Assembly (NCBI GenBank): GCA_027493935.1
Contig: JAOSJV010000012.1
Coordinates: 186,001-250,000 of the forward strand
Reading direction: 5' to 3'
DNA from: Burkholderiales bacterium
GTDB taxonomy: Bacteria; Pseudomonadota; Gammaproteobacteria; Burkholderiales; SG8-39
Length of the DNA stretch: 64,000 bases
Shown here piece by piece: positions 28,315 through 38,745 of the stretch (position 1 is its first letter; each line of letters begins with the position of its first letter). A program made the position numbers and the translations under genes. The notes under the pieces were generated by a model, which searched no databases, was not told the origin of the DNA, and worked only from the letters and a program-made list of their open reading frames with translations.

Positions 28315-28959
28315 ATGACACAAGACCAGAATCCAGGGCAACCGGAGCGCAGGCGCTCCGTCGCGGAAGCGCATCGGCCCGCCCGCGCCGGCGGTACCGG
28401 CATCGACGCACTGGGGCTGGAGAGGCACCGGCCGCGGCTCGTGAAGTTCGCGATGCGGCGGCTGCGCGATGCGGCCCAGGCCGAGGACCTCGTGCAGGAG
28501 ACCCTGCTCGCGGCGCTGCAGGCCGCCGGGCGCTTCCGCGGCGATGCCGAGGTCGGCACTTGGCTCACCGGCATCCTCAAGCACAAGATCCTCGAGCACT
28601 TCCGCCGCCAGCGCCGCCACGTGCCGCTCGACGAGCTCGATCCGGAGGACGTCGAGGCCCGCTACGCGGAGCACGGCGCGGCCGCGGGCCCGGCTCTGCC
28701 TGCGGACCGCGGCGATCCGGAGACGGCGCTCTCGCAGGGGCGCTTCTTCCATGCCCTCGAAGGTTGCATGTCGCGCCTTCCGCCCAGGGCCGCGCGCGCC
28801 TTCCACATGCGCGAGGTGCTCGGCATGAAGACCGACGAGATCGGCGCCGAGCTCGGCATCACCGCCTCGAACTCGGGTGTCCTGCTGCACCGCGCGCGCG
28901 CGTCGCTGCGCACCTGCCTGCGGAGCAAGACGTTCGGCGACGTGGGGTGCTGCGCCTGA
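28315..28959 (+). CDS. ECF-type RNA polymerase sigma factor
   Basis: 214 residues. Region 2 is in VKFAMRRLRDAAQAEDLVQE and TLLAALQAAGRFRGDAEVGT with LTGILKHKILEHFRRQRR. Region 4 is in LPPRAARAFHMREVLGMKTD and EIGAELGITASNSGVLLHRA. The N-terminus (residues 1-35) is a charged extension. The Cys-containing C-terminus (...GDVGCCA) is unusual. No anti-sigma factor lies beside it, whereas ECF genes normally have one. Just after the stop is a perfect 13-bp inverted repeat. The start has AGGAG before it (aatcaggagacc). Confidence 0.92.
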   Translation: MTQDQNPGQPERRRSVAEAHRPARAGGTGIDALGLERHRPRLVKFAMRRLRDAAQAEDLVQETLLAALQAAGRFRGDAEVGTWLTGILKHKILEHFRRQRRHVPLDELDPEDVEARYAEHGAAAGPALPADRGDPETALSQGRFFHALEGCMSRLPPRAARAFHMREVLGMKTDEIGAELGITASNSGVLLHRARASLRTCLRSKTFGDVGCCA

Positions 28960-29007
28960 GTGTCCCGAGTTGGAGATCCGTCGACGAACTTCTGACTCGG
29001 GACACTC
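28958..29007. repeat. Perfect 13-bp inverted repeat after the sigma factor gene
   Basis: GAGTGTCCCGAGT (28958-28970) and ACTCGGGACACTC (28995-29007) are exact complements separated by 24 bp with a CGTCGACG palindrome in it. It overlaps the sigma factor stop codon. There is no T-run, so a simple terminator is doubtful. It could be the fused ends of an insertion sequence or a solo palindromic repeat. Confidence 0.6.
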
Positions 29008-29120
29008 GCGGCGCGGTGCCTCCGGCGATCCCGTCCCTGTCGCGGCGGCGCTCCGGCGCATGTCCGCGCTCGCCCCGCGGATCGCGGCGGGGGCACGCAT
29101 TTCTCCGGGCAGGCCGAGTC

Positions 29121-29161
29121 TTGACTTCCGTCAATTTGCCGCAAAGCTATTGGCGTAGATT
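29121..29161 (+). promoter_or_regulatory. FNR-type box and -10 element for hsp20
   Basis: TTGACTTCCGTCAA (29121-29134), 21 nt, then TAGATT (29156-29161). Class II spacing. The gene begins 58 bp later, with GGAGGG as ribosome site. Confidence 0.75.
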
Positions 29162-29219
29162 GGATCGGCTGGGCTGTCACGTCCGCCGATTCGAACGGCA
29201 AATCAGAATGGAGGGCATC

Positions 29220-29667
29220 ATGGCGAATATCACCCGCTGGAATCCGTTCCGCGAGCTGGCGCGGTTCGATCCGTTCACCGACGTCGAGGATTTCTTCAAG
29301 GACTTCGGCATGCGCCCGGCGTGGCGCGGGCTCGAGGTGGAGCCGCAGATCAAGATGGACGTGTCCGAAGACGACAAGGGCTTCACTGTCAAGGCGGAGA
29401 TCCCGGGCGTCAGAAAGGGAGGACATCAACGTCTCGATCGACGGCAACCTGGTGTCGATCAGCGCCGAGACCAAGCACGAGAAAGAAGAAAAGGAGGGCA
29501 AGAAGGTGGTGCGGCGCGAGCGCTACTACGGTTCGGTCTCGCGCAGCTTCACGCTCGGCCAGGACGTCGACATGAACAAGGCCGAGGCGAAGTACGAGGA
29601 CGGCGTGCTCGTGCTGGCCCTGCCGAAGAAGCCCGGCGCCGAGACGAAGAAGCTCACGGTGCGCTGA
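29220..29667 (+). CDS. Hsp20/alpha-crystallin family small heat shock protein, one frameshift
   Basis: About 148 residues. N-terminus MANITRWNPFRELARFDPFT, then the alpha-crystallin domain: EPQIKMDVSEDDKGFTVKAE and IPGVRKEDINVSIDGN, and the end motif AEAKYEDGVLVLALPKK (the GVLxLxLPK signature). It prevents aggregation of unfolded protein in the cytoplasm, without ATP. The frame breaks in the run agaaagggagga at about 29413: one G fewer gives R-K-E-D-I-N, the conserved sequence. It is preceded by a strong FNR-type promoter and followed by a hairpin. Confidence 0.9.
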
Positions 29668-29718
29668 TCCCGCCGACGCGCGTGGGAAGCCGCGTGCGCC
29701 TGGCGCGGTCGATCTGAA

Positions 29719-29740
29719 CGGGCCCGGGAGACCGGGCCCG
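29719..29740 (+). terminator. GC-rich hairpin after hsp20
   Basis: CGGGCCCGG-GAGA-CCGGGCCCG: a perfect 9-bp stem with a GAGA (GNRA) loop, 52 bp after the hsp20 stop. The following CACACAAAACAAG has no U-run, so it may work as a Rho-dependent or stability hairpin rather than a classic intrinsic terminator. Confidence 0.5.
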
Positions 29741-29827
29741 CACACAAAACAAGACGGTCGCGCGTGCCGCGAAGCGGTTTCGAGATTCGCAGTCCGCGGC
29801 GGTGACACATGCACAAGGAGCAGACAG

Positions 29828-30115
29828 ATGGGCGCACCCACCTGCGAGGTCGTCTGCGTGCTCGACGCGCATTCGCTCGTCGATTCCGAGTCGTACCAGC
29901 GCGACTACCGCACGCGTTCCCCGCTCGAGCCAGGCCACTACCTGGTCGCGTGGCCGCGCGGCAGTGACGACGGGCCCCGCTACGACGAGTCGGCCGAGTA
30001 CATCGGTCCGTTCGAATCGCGGCGGCTCGCCGAGCTCGCCGGACGCAATTGGGGCTATGCGCCGCGCCCGCGCCGCGCGCCTTCGCCCGCAGCGGCGGCC
30101 GGCCGTTCGAGCTAG
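29828..30115 (+). CDS. Conserved hypothetical small protein
   Basis: 95 residues. MGAPTCEVVCVLDAHSLVDS, then LEPGHYLVAWPRG and YIGPFESRRLAELA suggest a small alpha/beta fold; the Pro/Ala-rich tail is likely disordered. A good AAGGAG ribosome site precedes the ATG. Similar small proteins with a GxYxVxWP and GPF pattern occur in proteobacterial stress loci, but I know no function. It could be read with hsp20 if the hairpin at 29719 is leaky. Confidence 0.6.
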   Translation: MGAPTCEVVCVLDAHSLVDSESYQRDYRTRSPLEPGHYLVAWPRGSDDGPRYDESAEYIGPFESRRLAELAGRNWGYAPRPRRAPSPAAAAGRSS

Positions 30116-30142
30116 ACCGTCCGGCCGAGCCGGCGGCCGCGG

Positions 30143-31744
30143 TCAGTAGGCCGCGGCGTACATGCCCTGCCGGATGTGTGCGGCGAGGTCGGGCGGGCGC
30201 GGAACGGCCGCGATGCCCTTCGCATAGCCCGCCTCGGCGACCGCCGTCGCGACCGCGAGCGCGACCTCGCGCAACCGCGCAGCGGGCGGGAAGATCCGGC
30301 CGCACGCGAGGTCCTGCGCGCCGACCTGGGCTGCGAGCGCGTCCGCAGCGGCGAAGTACATTTCGTCGGTCACGCGAGTGCATCCGGTCGCCAGCACGCC
30401 GAGCCCGATGCCGGGGAACACGAACGCGTTGTTGCCCTGCCCGGTGTGATGGCTGCGCCCGTCGAGCTCGACCGGGGGAAACGGGCTGCCCGAGGCGAAG
30501 ATGGCGCGACCACCGGCTGCGCGGTACGCTTCGGCCGCGGTGCATTCGGCCTTCGCGGTCGGGTTCGAGAGCGCGAACACGATCGGCCGCGCGTTGAGCC
30601 GCGCCATCGCCGCGAGCACCGGCGCGCTGAAGGCGCCGGGCTGTCCGCTCGCGCCGATGAGCGCGGTGGGCCGGACGGCCTCGACCGCCTCGAGCAGCCC
30701 GGCGACCGGCGCATGATCCTGGGCGAACGTCCGCTTGTGCTCGGCGAGCGCGTGCCGATCGCGCGTGACGAGCCCCTGCGAGTCGAAGAACCAGCAGCGC
30801 TCGCGCGCCTGCGCCAGGGTCAAGCCTTCGCGCCCGAGCGCGGCGGCGACGAGCGTGCCGATGCCGATGTTCGCCTCGCCCGCGCCGAAGAAGAGCAGAC
30901 GCTGCTCCGCGAGGCGCCCGCCGGTGATCCGAAGCGCGGCGTACAGACCGGCGAGCCCCATCGCCCCGGTCCCCTGGATGTCGTCGTTGAAGCAGCGCAG
31001 CCGCTCGCGGTAGCGCGCGAGGAGCCGGAACGCGTTCGCGTTCGCGAAGTCCTCGAACTGCACCAACACGCCCGGGAAGCGCGCCTGCGTGGCCGCGACG
31101 AACTCCTCGACGAAGGCGTCGTACTCCGCGCCGGCGAGCCGCGCTGCACGCAGGCCGAGATAGAGCGGATCGCCGCGTACCGCCGCGTTGTCGGTGCCCG
31201 CGTCGAGCAGGACCGGGAGGCAGCGCGCCGGGTCGATCCCGGCGCAGGCGACGTACAGCGCGAGCTTGCCGATCGGGATGCCCATACCGTTCGCGCCGAG
31301 GTCGCCGAGGTCCAGAATGCGTCCGCCGTCGGTCACGACGATGATCGCCACCTCGTCGCGCGGCCAGTTCGCGAGCACCGCGCCGATGCGGCCGCGCTCG
31401 CGCGCCGAGACGTAGAGGCCGCGCGGTCGCTGGTAGATGCAGCTCCACCGCAGGCACGCCTCGCCGACGGTCGGCGTGTACACCGTCGGCACCGTCTCCT
31501 CGAGGTGATCGATCAGCGTGCGGTAGTACAGGGTCTCGTTCGCGTCCTGGATGCCGGAGAGATAGACATACTTCTCCAGCGGCGAGGCCTTGCCGCGCAG
31601 GTTGGCGAGCACGCGCGCGACCTGCTCGTCGATCGTCTCGACGCGCGGCGGCAGAAGCCCGGCGACGCCGAGGCGCTCGCGCTCCTCCGTCGTGAACGCC
31701 GTCCCGCGGTTGCGCAGCGGCTCGCGCAGGAGGTCGATGCTCAT
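30143..31744 (-). CDS. maeA: NAD-dependent malic enzyme
   Basis: 533 residues, the large malic enzyme form. It oxidatively decarboxylates malate to pyruvate. Motifs: DANETLYYRTLIDHLEETVP, VYTPTVGEACLRW, the metal-site FEDFANANAFRLL then CFNDDIQGTGAMGL, the dinucleotide fold LLFFGAGEANIGIGTLVAAA, and ALSNPTAKAECTAAEAY. In E. coli MaeA the same layout is seen. Its ATG overlaps the stop of the ACP gene (ATGA), so both are translated together. It would supply pyruvate for the E1-E2 complex encoded at 36.7-40 kb. NAD versus NADP use is inferred from length and similarity to MaeA. Confidence 0.9.
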   Translation of the reverse strand: MSIDLLREPLRNRGTAFTTEERERLGVAGLLPPRVETIDEQVARVLANLRGKASPLEKYVYLSGIQDANETLYYRTLIDHLEETVPTVYTPTVGEACLRWSCIYQRPRGLYVSARERGRIGAVLANWPRDEVAIIVVTDGGRILDLGDLGANGMGIPIGKLALYVACAGIDPARCLPVLLDAGTDNAAVRGDPLYLGLRAARLAGAEYDAFVEEFVAATQARFPGVLVQFEDFANANAFRLLARYRERLRCFNDDIQGTGAMGLAGLYAALRITGGRLAEQRLLFFGAGEANIGIGTLVAAALGREGLTLAQARERCWFFDSQGLVTRDRHALAEHKRTFAQDHAPVAGLLEAVEAVRPTALIGASGQPGAFSAPVLAAMARLNARPIVFALSNPTAKAECTAAEAYRAAGGRAIFASGSPFPPVELDGRSHHTGQGNNAFVFPGIGLGVLATGCTRVTDEMYFAAADALAAQVGAQDLACGRIFPPAARLREVALAVATAVAEAGYAKGIAAVPRPPDLAAHIRQGMYAAAY

Positions 31745-32028
31745 CCTCCCGCCCGCCCACCGCCGCGGCCCTGCGCGGGCACGCCGACCGCGCGCGAGCG
31801 CAGGTACGCGAGGCACCCGTCGAGGCTCGAGAGTCGAGGATACTCGAGCTCCGGTATCCGGATGCCGAGGCGCTTCTCCAGCGCGAGCGCGAAGTTCAGG
31901 TAGTCGAGCGAATCGAAGTCGATCTGGTCGCGCAAGTTCGCGGACGGATCGATGGTCGCGGGGCGGGCCTCGGGCGCCACCTGCAGCAGCGTATCGACGA
32001 TGATCGACCTCAGGTCCTCGTCACTCAC
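31741..32028 (-). CDS. Acyl carrier protein
   Basis: 95 residues. Phosphopantetheine attachment serine S40 in QIDFDSLDYLNFALALE; helix 2 and 3 follow the ACP pattern. It closely resembles the second ACP in this window (40038-40283): both have ANLRD before the motif and the serine at position 40. A 12-residue Gly/Arg tail (QGRGGGRAGG) follows the fold. It is coupled to malic enzyme by an ATGA overlap. It is not next to fatty-acid synthesis genes, so a special role with pyruvate or acyl groups is likely but unproven. Confidence 0.85.
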   Translation of the reverse strand: MSDEDLRSIIVDTLLQVAPEARPATIDPSANLRDQIDFDSLDYLNFALALEKRLGIRIPELEYPRLSSLDGCLAYLRSRAVGVPAQGRGGGRAGG

Positions 32029-32159
32029 GGCACGCTCCTTCGATTGCGGCTCACGCGACGCTGCCGGCGAGAGTATAGCCGCGGTCGGCCGGCGTGCGGT
32101 CGACAGACCGGCACCGCGGCAGCTATCCTGCCGCCGTTCGGTCCGCTCCGGAATGGCGC

Positions 32160-34831
32160 ATGAGCATCCGTAACCTCGACTACCTCTTCAAGCCGAAGTC
32201 GATCGCGGTCGTCGGCGCGAGCACCCGGCCGGGCTCGGTGGGCGCCGTGCTGGCGCGCAACCTCCTGCGCGGCGGCTTCGACGGTCCGGTCATGCCGGTG
32301 AACCCCAAGCACGCCGTGATCGAGAGCGTGCGGGCCTATGCGGACGTCGACGACCTGCCCGAGACGCCGGACCTGGCGGTGATCGCCACGCCGCCGCGTA
32401 CCGTGCCGGGAATCGTCGAAGCGCTCGCGCGGCGCGGCACGCGCGCGGCGATCGTCATCACGGCCGGCTTCGGCGAGAGCGCCAGCGACGCGGGCCGCGG
32501 GCAGCGCGAGCGCATGCTGCAGGCCGCGCGCCCGCATCTGCTGCGCGTGGTCGGCCCCAACTGCCTCGGCGTGCTCGTGCCCGGCCTGGGCGTCAACGCG
32601 AGCTTCGCGCACCTGCAGCCGCGGCCCGGGAGCATCGCCTTCGTGACGCAGTCCGGCGCGATCGCGACCGCGGTGCTCGGCTGGGCGCACGCGCGCGGTA
32701 TCGGCTTCTCGCACGTCGTCTCGCTCGGCGACATGGCCGACGTCGACTTCGGCGATATGCTCGACTACCTCGCGAGCGATCCGCGCACGCGCGCGATCCT
32801 GCTCTACATGGAAGCGGTGACGCATACGCGCAAGTTCATGTCCGCGGCGCGCGCCGCGGCGCGCTCGAAGCCGGTGATCGTCGTCAAGGCCGGCCGCCGG
32901 CCCGAGGGCGCGCGCGCGGCGGCCTCGCACACCGGTGCGCTCGCTGGCGCGGACGGCGTGTTCGACGCCGCGTTCCGGCGCGCCGGCATGTTGCGCGTGC
33001 TCAGCCTGCGCGAGCTCTTCGACGCGGTCGAGATCGTCGCCAACCTCGCCGCGCCCGAGGGCGACCGGCTCGCGATCCTCACCAACGGCGGCGGCATGGG
33101 CGTGCTCGCCGTGGACGCGCTCGTCGAGGCGGGCGGACGCCTCGCCGAGCTCGCGCCGGAGACGCTCGCCGCGCTCGATCGAGCGCTGCCGCCGACGTGG
33201 CCGCGGGCAAACCCGGTGGACATCATCGGCGATGCCCCGCCCAGCCGGTATCGCGAGGCGCTCGAGGCGCTGCGCGCCGATCCGAACGTGGACGCGATCC
33301 TCGTCGTCAACTGCCCGACCGCGGTCGCCTCGAGCGTCGAAGCCGCGAGCGCGGTATGCGAGGTGATCGGCCGCACGCCCGGGCCGACCGTGCTCGCGAG
33401 CTGGACCGGCGATGCCCGCGAGGCGAGCCGGCTGTTCGCCGAGCACCGGGTCGCGGCCTACGAGACGCCCGAGGAGGCGGTGCGCGGCTTCATGTATCTC
33501 GTCGACTACCGCCGCAATCAGCGGCTCCTCACGCAGACGCCGCCGTCCATCCCGGAGGCGTTCACGCCGCGCACCGACGGTGCGCGCAAGGCGATCGCCG
33601 CGGCGCTCGCCGCGGGACGCCAGTGGCTCGCGCCGCAGGAGGTGGACGAAGTGCTCGCCGCCTACGCCATCCCGGCGGTGGAAACGCGGCTCGCCGGCAC
33701 TCCGGACGAAGCGGCGCGCGCGGCGGCCGGGGCGCAGGCCCGGTGGCGCTCAAGATCCGCTCCGCCGAGATCACGCACAAGTCGGACGTCGGCGGCGTGA
33801 TGCTCGCGCTCGAGGGCGCCGACGCGGTGCGCGAGCAGGCGCAGGCGATGCTCGAGCGGGTGGCGAGCTCGCGGCCCGACGCCAAGGTCGACGGGTTCAG
33901 CGTCCAGCCGATGGTCCCGCGCGGAAGCGCGTTCGAGCTCATCGTCGGCGCCACGGTGGACCCGCAGTTCGGGCCGGTCATCCTGTTCGGCCATGGCGGC
34001 ACCGCCGTCGAGCTCACCGCGGACACCGCGCTCGGCCTGCCCCCGCTCAACATGCATCTTGCCCGCGAGCTCATCTCGCGCACGCGCGTCGCGAAGCTCC
34101 TCGGCGGGTACCGCGATGTGCCGCCGGCCGACCTCGACGCGATCGCGATGACCCTGATCAAGGCCGCTCAGCTCGTCATCGACTTCGGCGAGATCGTGGA
34201 GCTCGACGTCAATCCGCTGCTCGCGAGCGACAAGGGCGTCCTTGCGCTCGATGCGCGGATCCGCGTCGCGCCCGCGGCCGGCTCGCCGATCGACCGCCTC
34301 GCCCTGCGGCCCTATCCGAAGGCGCTCGAGGAGGACGTGCCGCTCGGCGACGGCCGCGTGCTCCTGCTGCGGCCGGTGGTGCCGGAGGACGAGCCGGCGT
34401 TCCACGCCGGCTTCGCGACCCTGACCGAAGACGAGGTGCGCCAGCGCTTCCACGCGCCGCTGAAGACGCTCGGCCACGTGATGGCGGCGCGCTTCACGCA
34501 GCTCGACTACGACCGCGAGATGGCGCTCATCCTCACCGAGCACGGCGTGCCCGGCCGCACGCCGCTCTACGGCGTTGTCCGCCTGATGGCCGACCCGGAC
34601 AACGAACAGGCCGAGTACGCGATCATCGTGCACCGGGACATGACCGGAATGGGCCTCGGCGTGTTCCTGATGCGCAGGATCATCGACTACGCCAAGTCCC
34701 GCGGCATCCGGGAGATCTGGGGCGACGTGCTGCGCGAGAACACGACCATGCTCAAGCTCTGCGCCGCGCTCGGCTTCGCGCGCGAGCCCGGGGCCGAGGC
34801 CGGCGTGGTGCGGGTGCGCCTGCGCCTCTGA
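32160..34831 (+). CDS. ADP-forming acyl-CoA synthetase fused to a GNAT acetyltransferase, one frameshift
   Basis: About 890 residues. N-terminal CoA-binding domain: LDYLFKPKSIAVVGASTRPG; ligase domain with QSGAIATAVLGW and the phospho-histidine motif AASHTGALAGADG; ATP-grasp part with ALKIRSAEITHKSDVGGVML and ELDVNPLLASDKG. Then a GNAT domain (residues about 720-890): LLLRPVVPEDEPAFHAGF, YAIIVHRDMTGMGLGVFLMR (acetyl-CoA loop). Such proteins (Pat/AcuA-type) acetylate lysines, often acetyl-CoA synthetase, and an AMP-forming acs gene follows directly. Whether the ligase half is still catalytic is uncertain; its histidine is present. The frame breaks near 33737 (one base short). Confidence 0.88.
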
Positions 34832-34864
34832 GCCGGCCGCGGCGCGCCCCCGACGGGCTGCTCT

Positions 34865-34905
34865 TTGACTTAACTCAACCCCGGCCGGCGCCGGGCGGCT
34901 AACGT
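34865..34905 (+). promoter_or_regulatory. FNR-type box and -10 for the acs-pyruvate dehydrogenase-ACP operon
   Basis: TTGACTTAACTCAA (34865-34878), 21 nt, then TAACGT (34900-34905). Predicted start codon 24 bp later. At least five genes (34929-40283) follow on the same strand with mostly overlapping ends. Confidence 0.72.
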
Positions 34906-34928
34906 AGCCGTGCAGAAGGAGAAGGCAC

Positions 34929-36679
<1,751 letters not shown>

Positions 36680-36680
<1 letters not shown>

Positions 36681-37684
36681 TGTCGATCGAGCATCGCCCG
36701 CCGCACGCGCCGGCGCTCGAGGGCGAGCATGCCCGCGAGCTATTGCGGCAGATGCTGCTGATCCGCCGCTTCGAGGAGCGCACCGAGGCGCTCTACGCGG
36801 AGGGCAAGATCCGCGGCTTCCTGCACCTCTACATCGGCGAGGAGGCGGTCGCGGTGGGCGCGATGCAGTCGCTCACGGCGGAGGACGCGATCGTCGCCAC
36901 CTACCGCGAGCACGGCCACGCGCTCGCGCGCGGCGGTCGCCGGCCGGCGCGGTGATGGCCGAGATGTACGGGAAGGCGAACGGCTGCTCGCGCGGCCGCG
37001 GCGGCTCGATGCACATGTTCGACGCCAGCCGGCGCTTCTACGGCGGCCACGCGATCGTGGCCGGCGGCATCCCGTTCGCGGTCGGGCTCGCGCTCGCCGA
37101 CAAGCTGCAGGACCGGCGCCGCGTCACCGCGTGCTTCTTCGGCGAGGGCGCGATGGCCGAGGGCGAGTTCCACGAGTCGATGAACCTCGCGGCGCTGTGG
37201 CGCCTGCCGGTGCTCTTCCTGTGCGAGAACAACCTGTACGCGATCAGCACGCCGCTGCCCGTCCAGCAGTCCGAGCGCGAGCTGTACCTCAAGGCGCACG
37301 CTTACCGCATTCCGTCCGAGGCGGTCGACGGCATGGACGTGTACGCGGTCGAGACGGCGATCGCGCGCGCGGCCGCCGCGGTGCGACGCGGCGACGGGCC
37401 GTACTTCCTCGAGCTTCGCACCTACCGCTTCCGCGGCCACTCGATGGGCGACCCGCAGCGCTACCGCGCGAAGGAGGAGATCGCCGATTGGGAGAAGCGC
37501 GGGCCGATCGTGCAGTTCGTCGACCGGCTGCGGCGCGACGGGCTGCTCGACGATGCGACCCTCGCCGCGATCGAGCGCGACGTCGGTGAAGAGGTCGCCT
37601 GGGCGGTCGAGGAGGCCGAGCGCGGTCCGTGGGGAGCCGGTCGAGGACCTCGCGAAGGACGTCTACAGCCCGGCCGATGGCTAA
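36680..37684 (+). CDS. Pyruvate dehydrogenase-type E1 component, alpha subunit, two frameshifts
   Basis: About 334 residues. It binds thiamine diphosphate and decarboxylates a 2-oxo acid. Motifs: QMLLIRRFEERTEALYAEGK, GFLHLYIGEEAVAVG, IVATYREHGHALARG, then CSRGRGGSMHMFD, the ThDP motif FFGEGAMAEGEFHESMNLAA, LFLCENNLYAISTP and the phospho-loop-like RTYRFRGHSMGDPQRYR. Frame breaks lie near 36940 (one base short) and 37630 (ggtccgtggggagcc, one G extra); they cancel and the end is EPVEDLAKDVYSPADG. Acetoin dehydrogenase subunits are closely related, so the substrate could be acetoin rather than pyruvate. It overlaps the E1beta start by 8 bp. Confidence 0.88.
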
Positions 37685-38646
37685 GCTCACCTACCGGGAG
37701 GCGGTGCGCGCGGCGATGCGCGAGGCGATGGCCGCCGACTCGCGCGTCTTCCTGATGGGCGAGGACGTCGGCCGCCACGGCGGCGCGTTCGCCGTCAGCA
37801 TGGGTCTCCTGGAGGAGTTCGGCCCCGAGCGCGTGCGCGACACGCCGCTCATGGAATCGACCTTCGTCGGCGCCGGCATCGGCGCAGCGGTCGGCGGCAT
37901 GCGGCCGATCGTGGAGGTGATGACGATCAATTTCTCGCTCCTCGCGCTCGACCAGATCGTGAACACCGCGGCGGCGCTCCGGCACATGTCCGGCGGACAG
38001 CTCAGCGTCCCGCTCGTGGTGCGCATGGCCTCCGGCGGCGGGCGCGGGCTCGCCGCACAGCACTCGCACAGCCTCGAGGGGTGGTACGCGCACGTGCCGG
38101 GTATCAAGGTCGCGACGCCGGCCACCGTCGCCGACGCGAAGGGGCTGCTGCTCGCCGCGCTCGCCGATCCCGATCCGGTGCTCGTCTTCGAGCACGCGAC
38201 GCTCCTACCCGCTCGAGGGCGAGGACGCCGACGACGCGCCGATGGCGCTCGGCCGCGCCGCGGTGCGCCGCGCGGGCGAGGACGTGACGCTCGCCGCCTA
38301 CGGCGCCTCGGTGCACAAGGCGCTTGCCGCGGCCGACGCGCTCGCGGCCGAGCAGATCGACGCCGAGGTGCTCGATCTGCGCACGCTGCGGCCGCTCGAC
38401 GTCGGGGCGCTCGTGGCGAGCGTCGCGAAGACCCACCGCGCGGTGGTGATCGACGAGATGTGGCGCACCGGCAGCTTCGCCGGCGAGATCGCGGCGATCC
38501 TCATGGAGCAGGCGTTCGACCAGCTCGATGCGCCGGTCGCGCGGGTGGCGAGCGCGGAGGTGCCGATGCCCTATGCGAAGCCGCTCGAGGACGCGGCGCT
38601 GCCGAGCGCCGAGGGAATCGCCGCGGCGGCACGCGCACTGTTTTGA
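37677..38646 (+). CDS. Pyruvate dehydrogenase-type E1 component, beta subunit, one frameshift
   Basis: About 322 residues. N-terminus MAKLTYREAVRAAMREAMAA, then LMGEDVGRHGGAFAVSMGLL, DTPLMESTFVGAGIGAAVGG, IVEVMTINFSLLALDQIVN and SGGQLSVPLVVRM. The second half is in the next frame: DVTLAAYGASVHKALAAADA, EVLDLRTLRPLDVGALVAS, HRAVVIDEMWRTGSFAGEIA. One C fewer in cgctcctacc (about 38204) restores ATLYPLEGED. It pairs with the alpha subunit to form the heterotetrameric E1. A 99-bp gap with a repeat-like cgcagaggcgcagagaacgcagagg stretch separates it from E2. Confidence 0.9.
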
Positions 38647-38650
38647 ACCT

Positions 38651-38680
38651 CGCCGCAGAGGCGCAGAGAACGCAGAGGGG
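38651..38680. repeat. Short cgcagag-type dispersed repeat in the E1beta-E2 gap
   Basis: gccgcagaggcgcagagaac followed by gcagagg contains three imperfect cgcagag units. This motif is a common intergenic repeat in environmental proteobacteria, as I recall. No ORF. Confidence 0.35.
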
Positions 38681-38745
38681 AGATCGGATGCTGCTTCGCA
38701 CCTCGGACCCGTGCTCGCGCCGTCGCGACGGCTCGCCCTGACCGC

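Noticed and set aside
29719..29740. Classic intrinsic terminator after hsp20
   Set aside because: The stem is perfect, but no U-run follows it, so only a hairpin of uncertain role is claimed.
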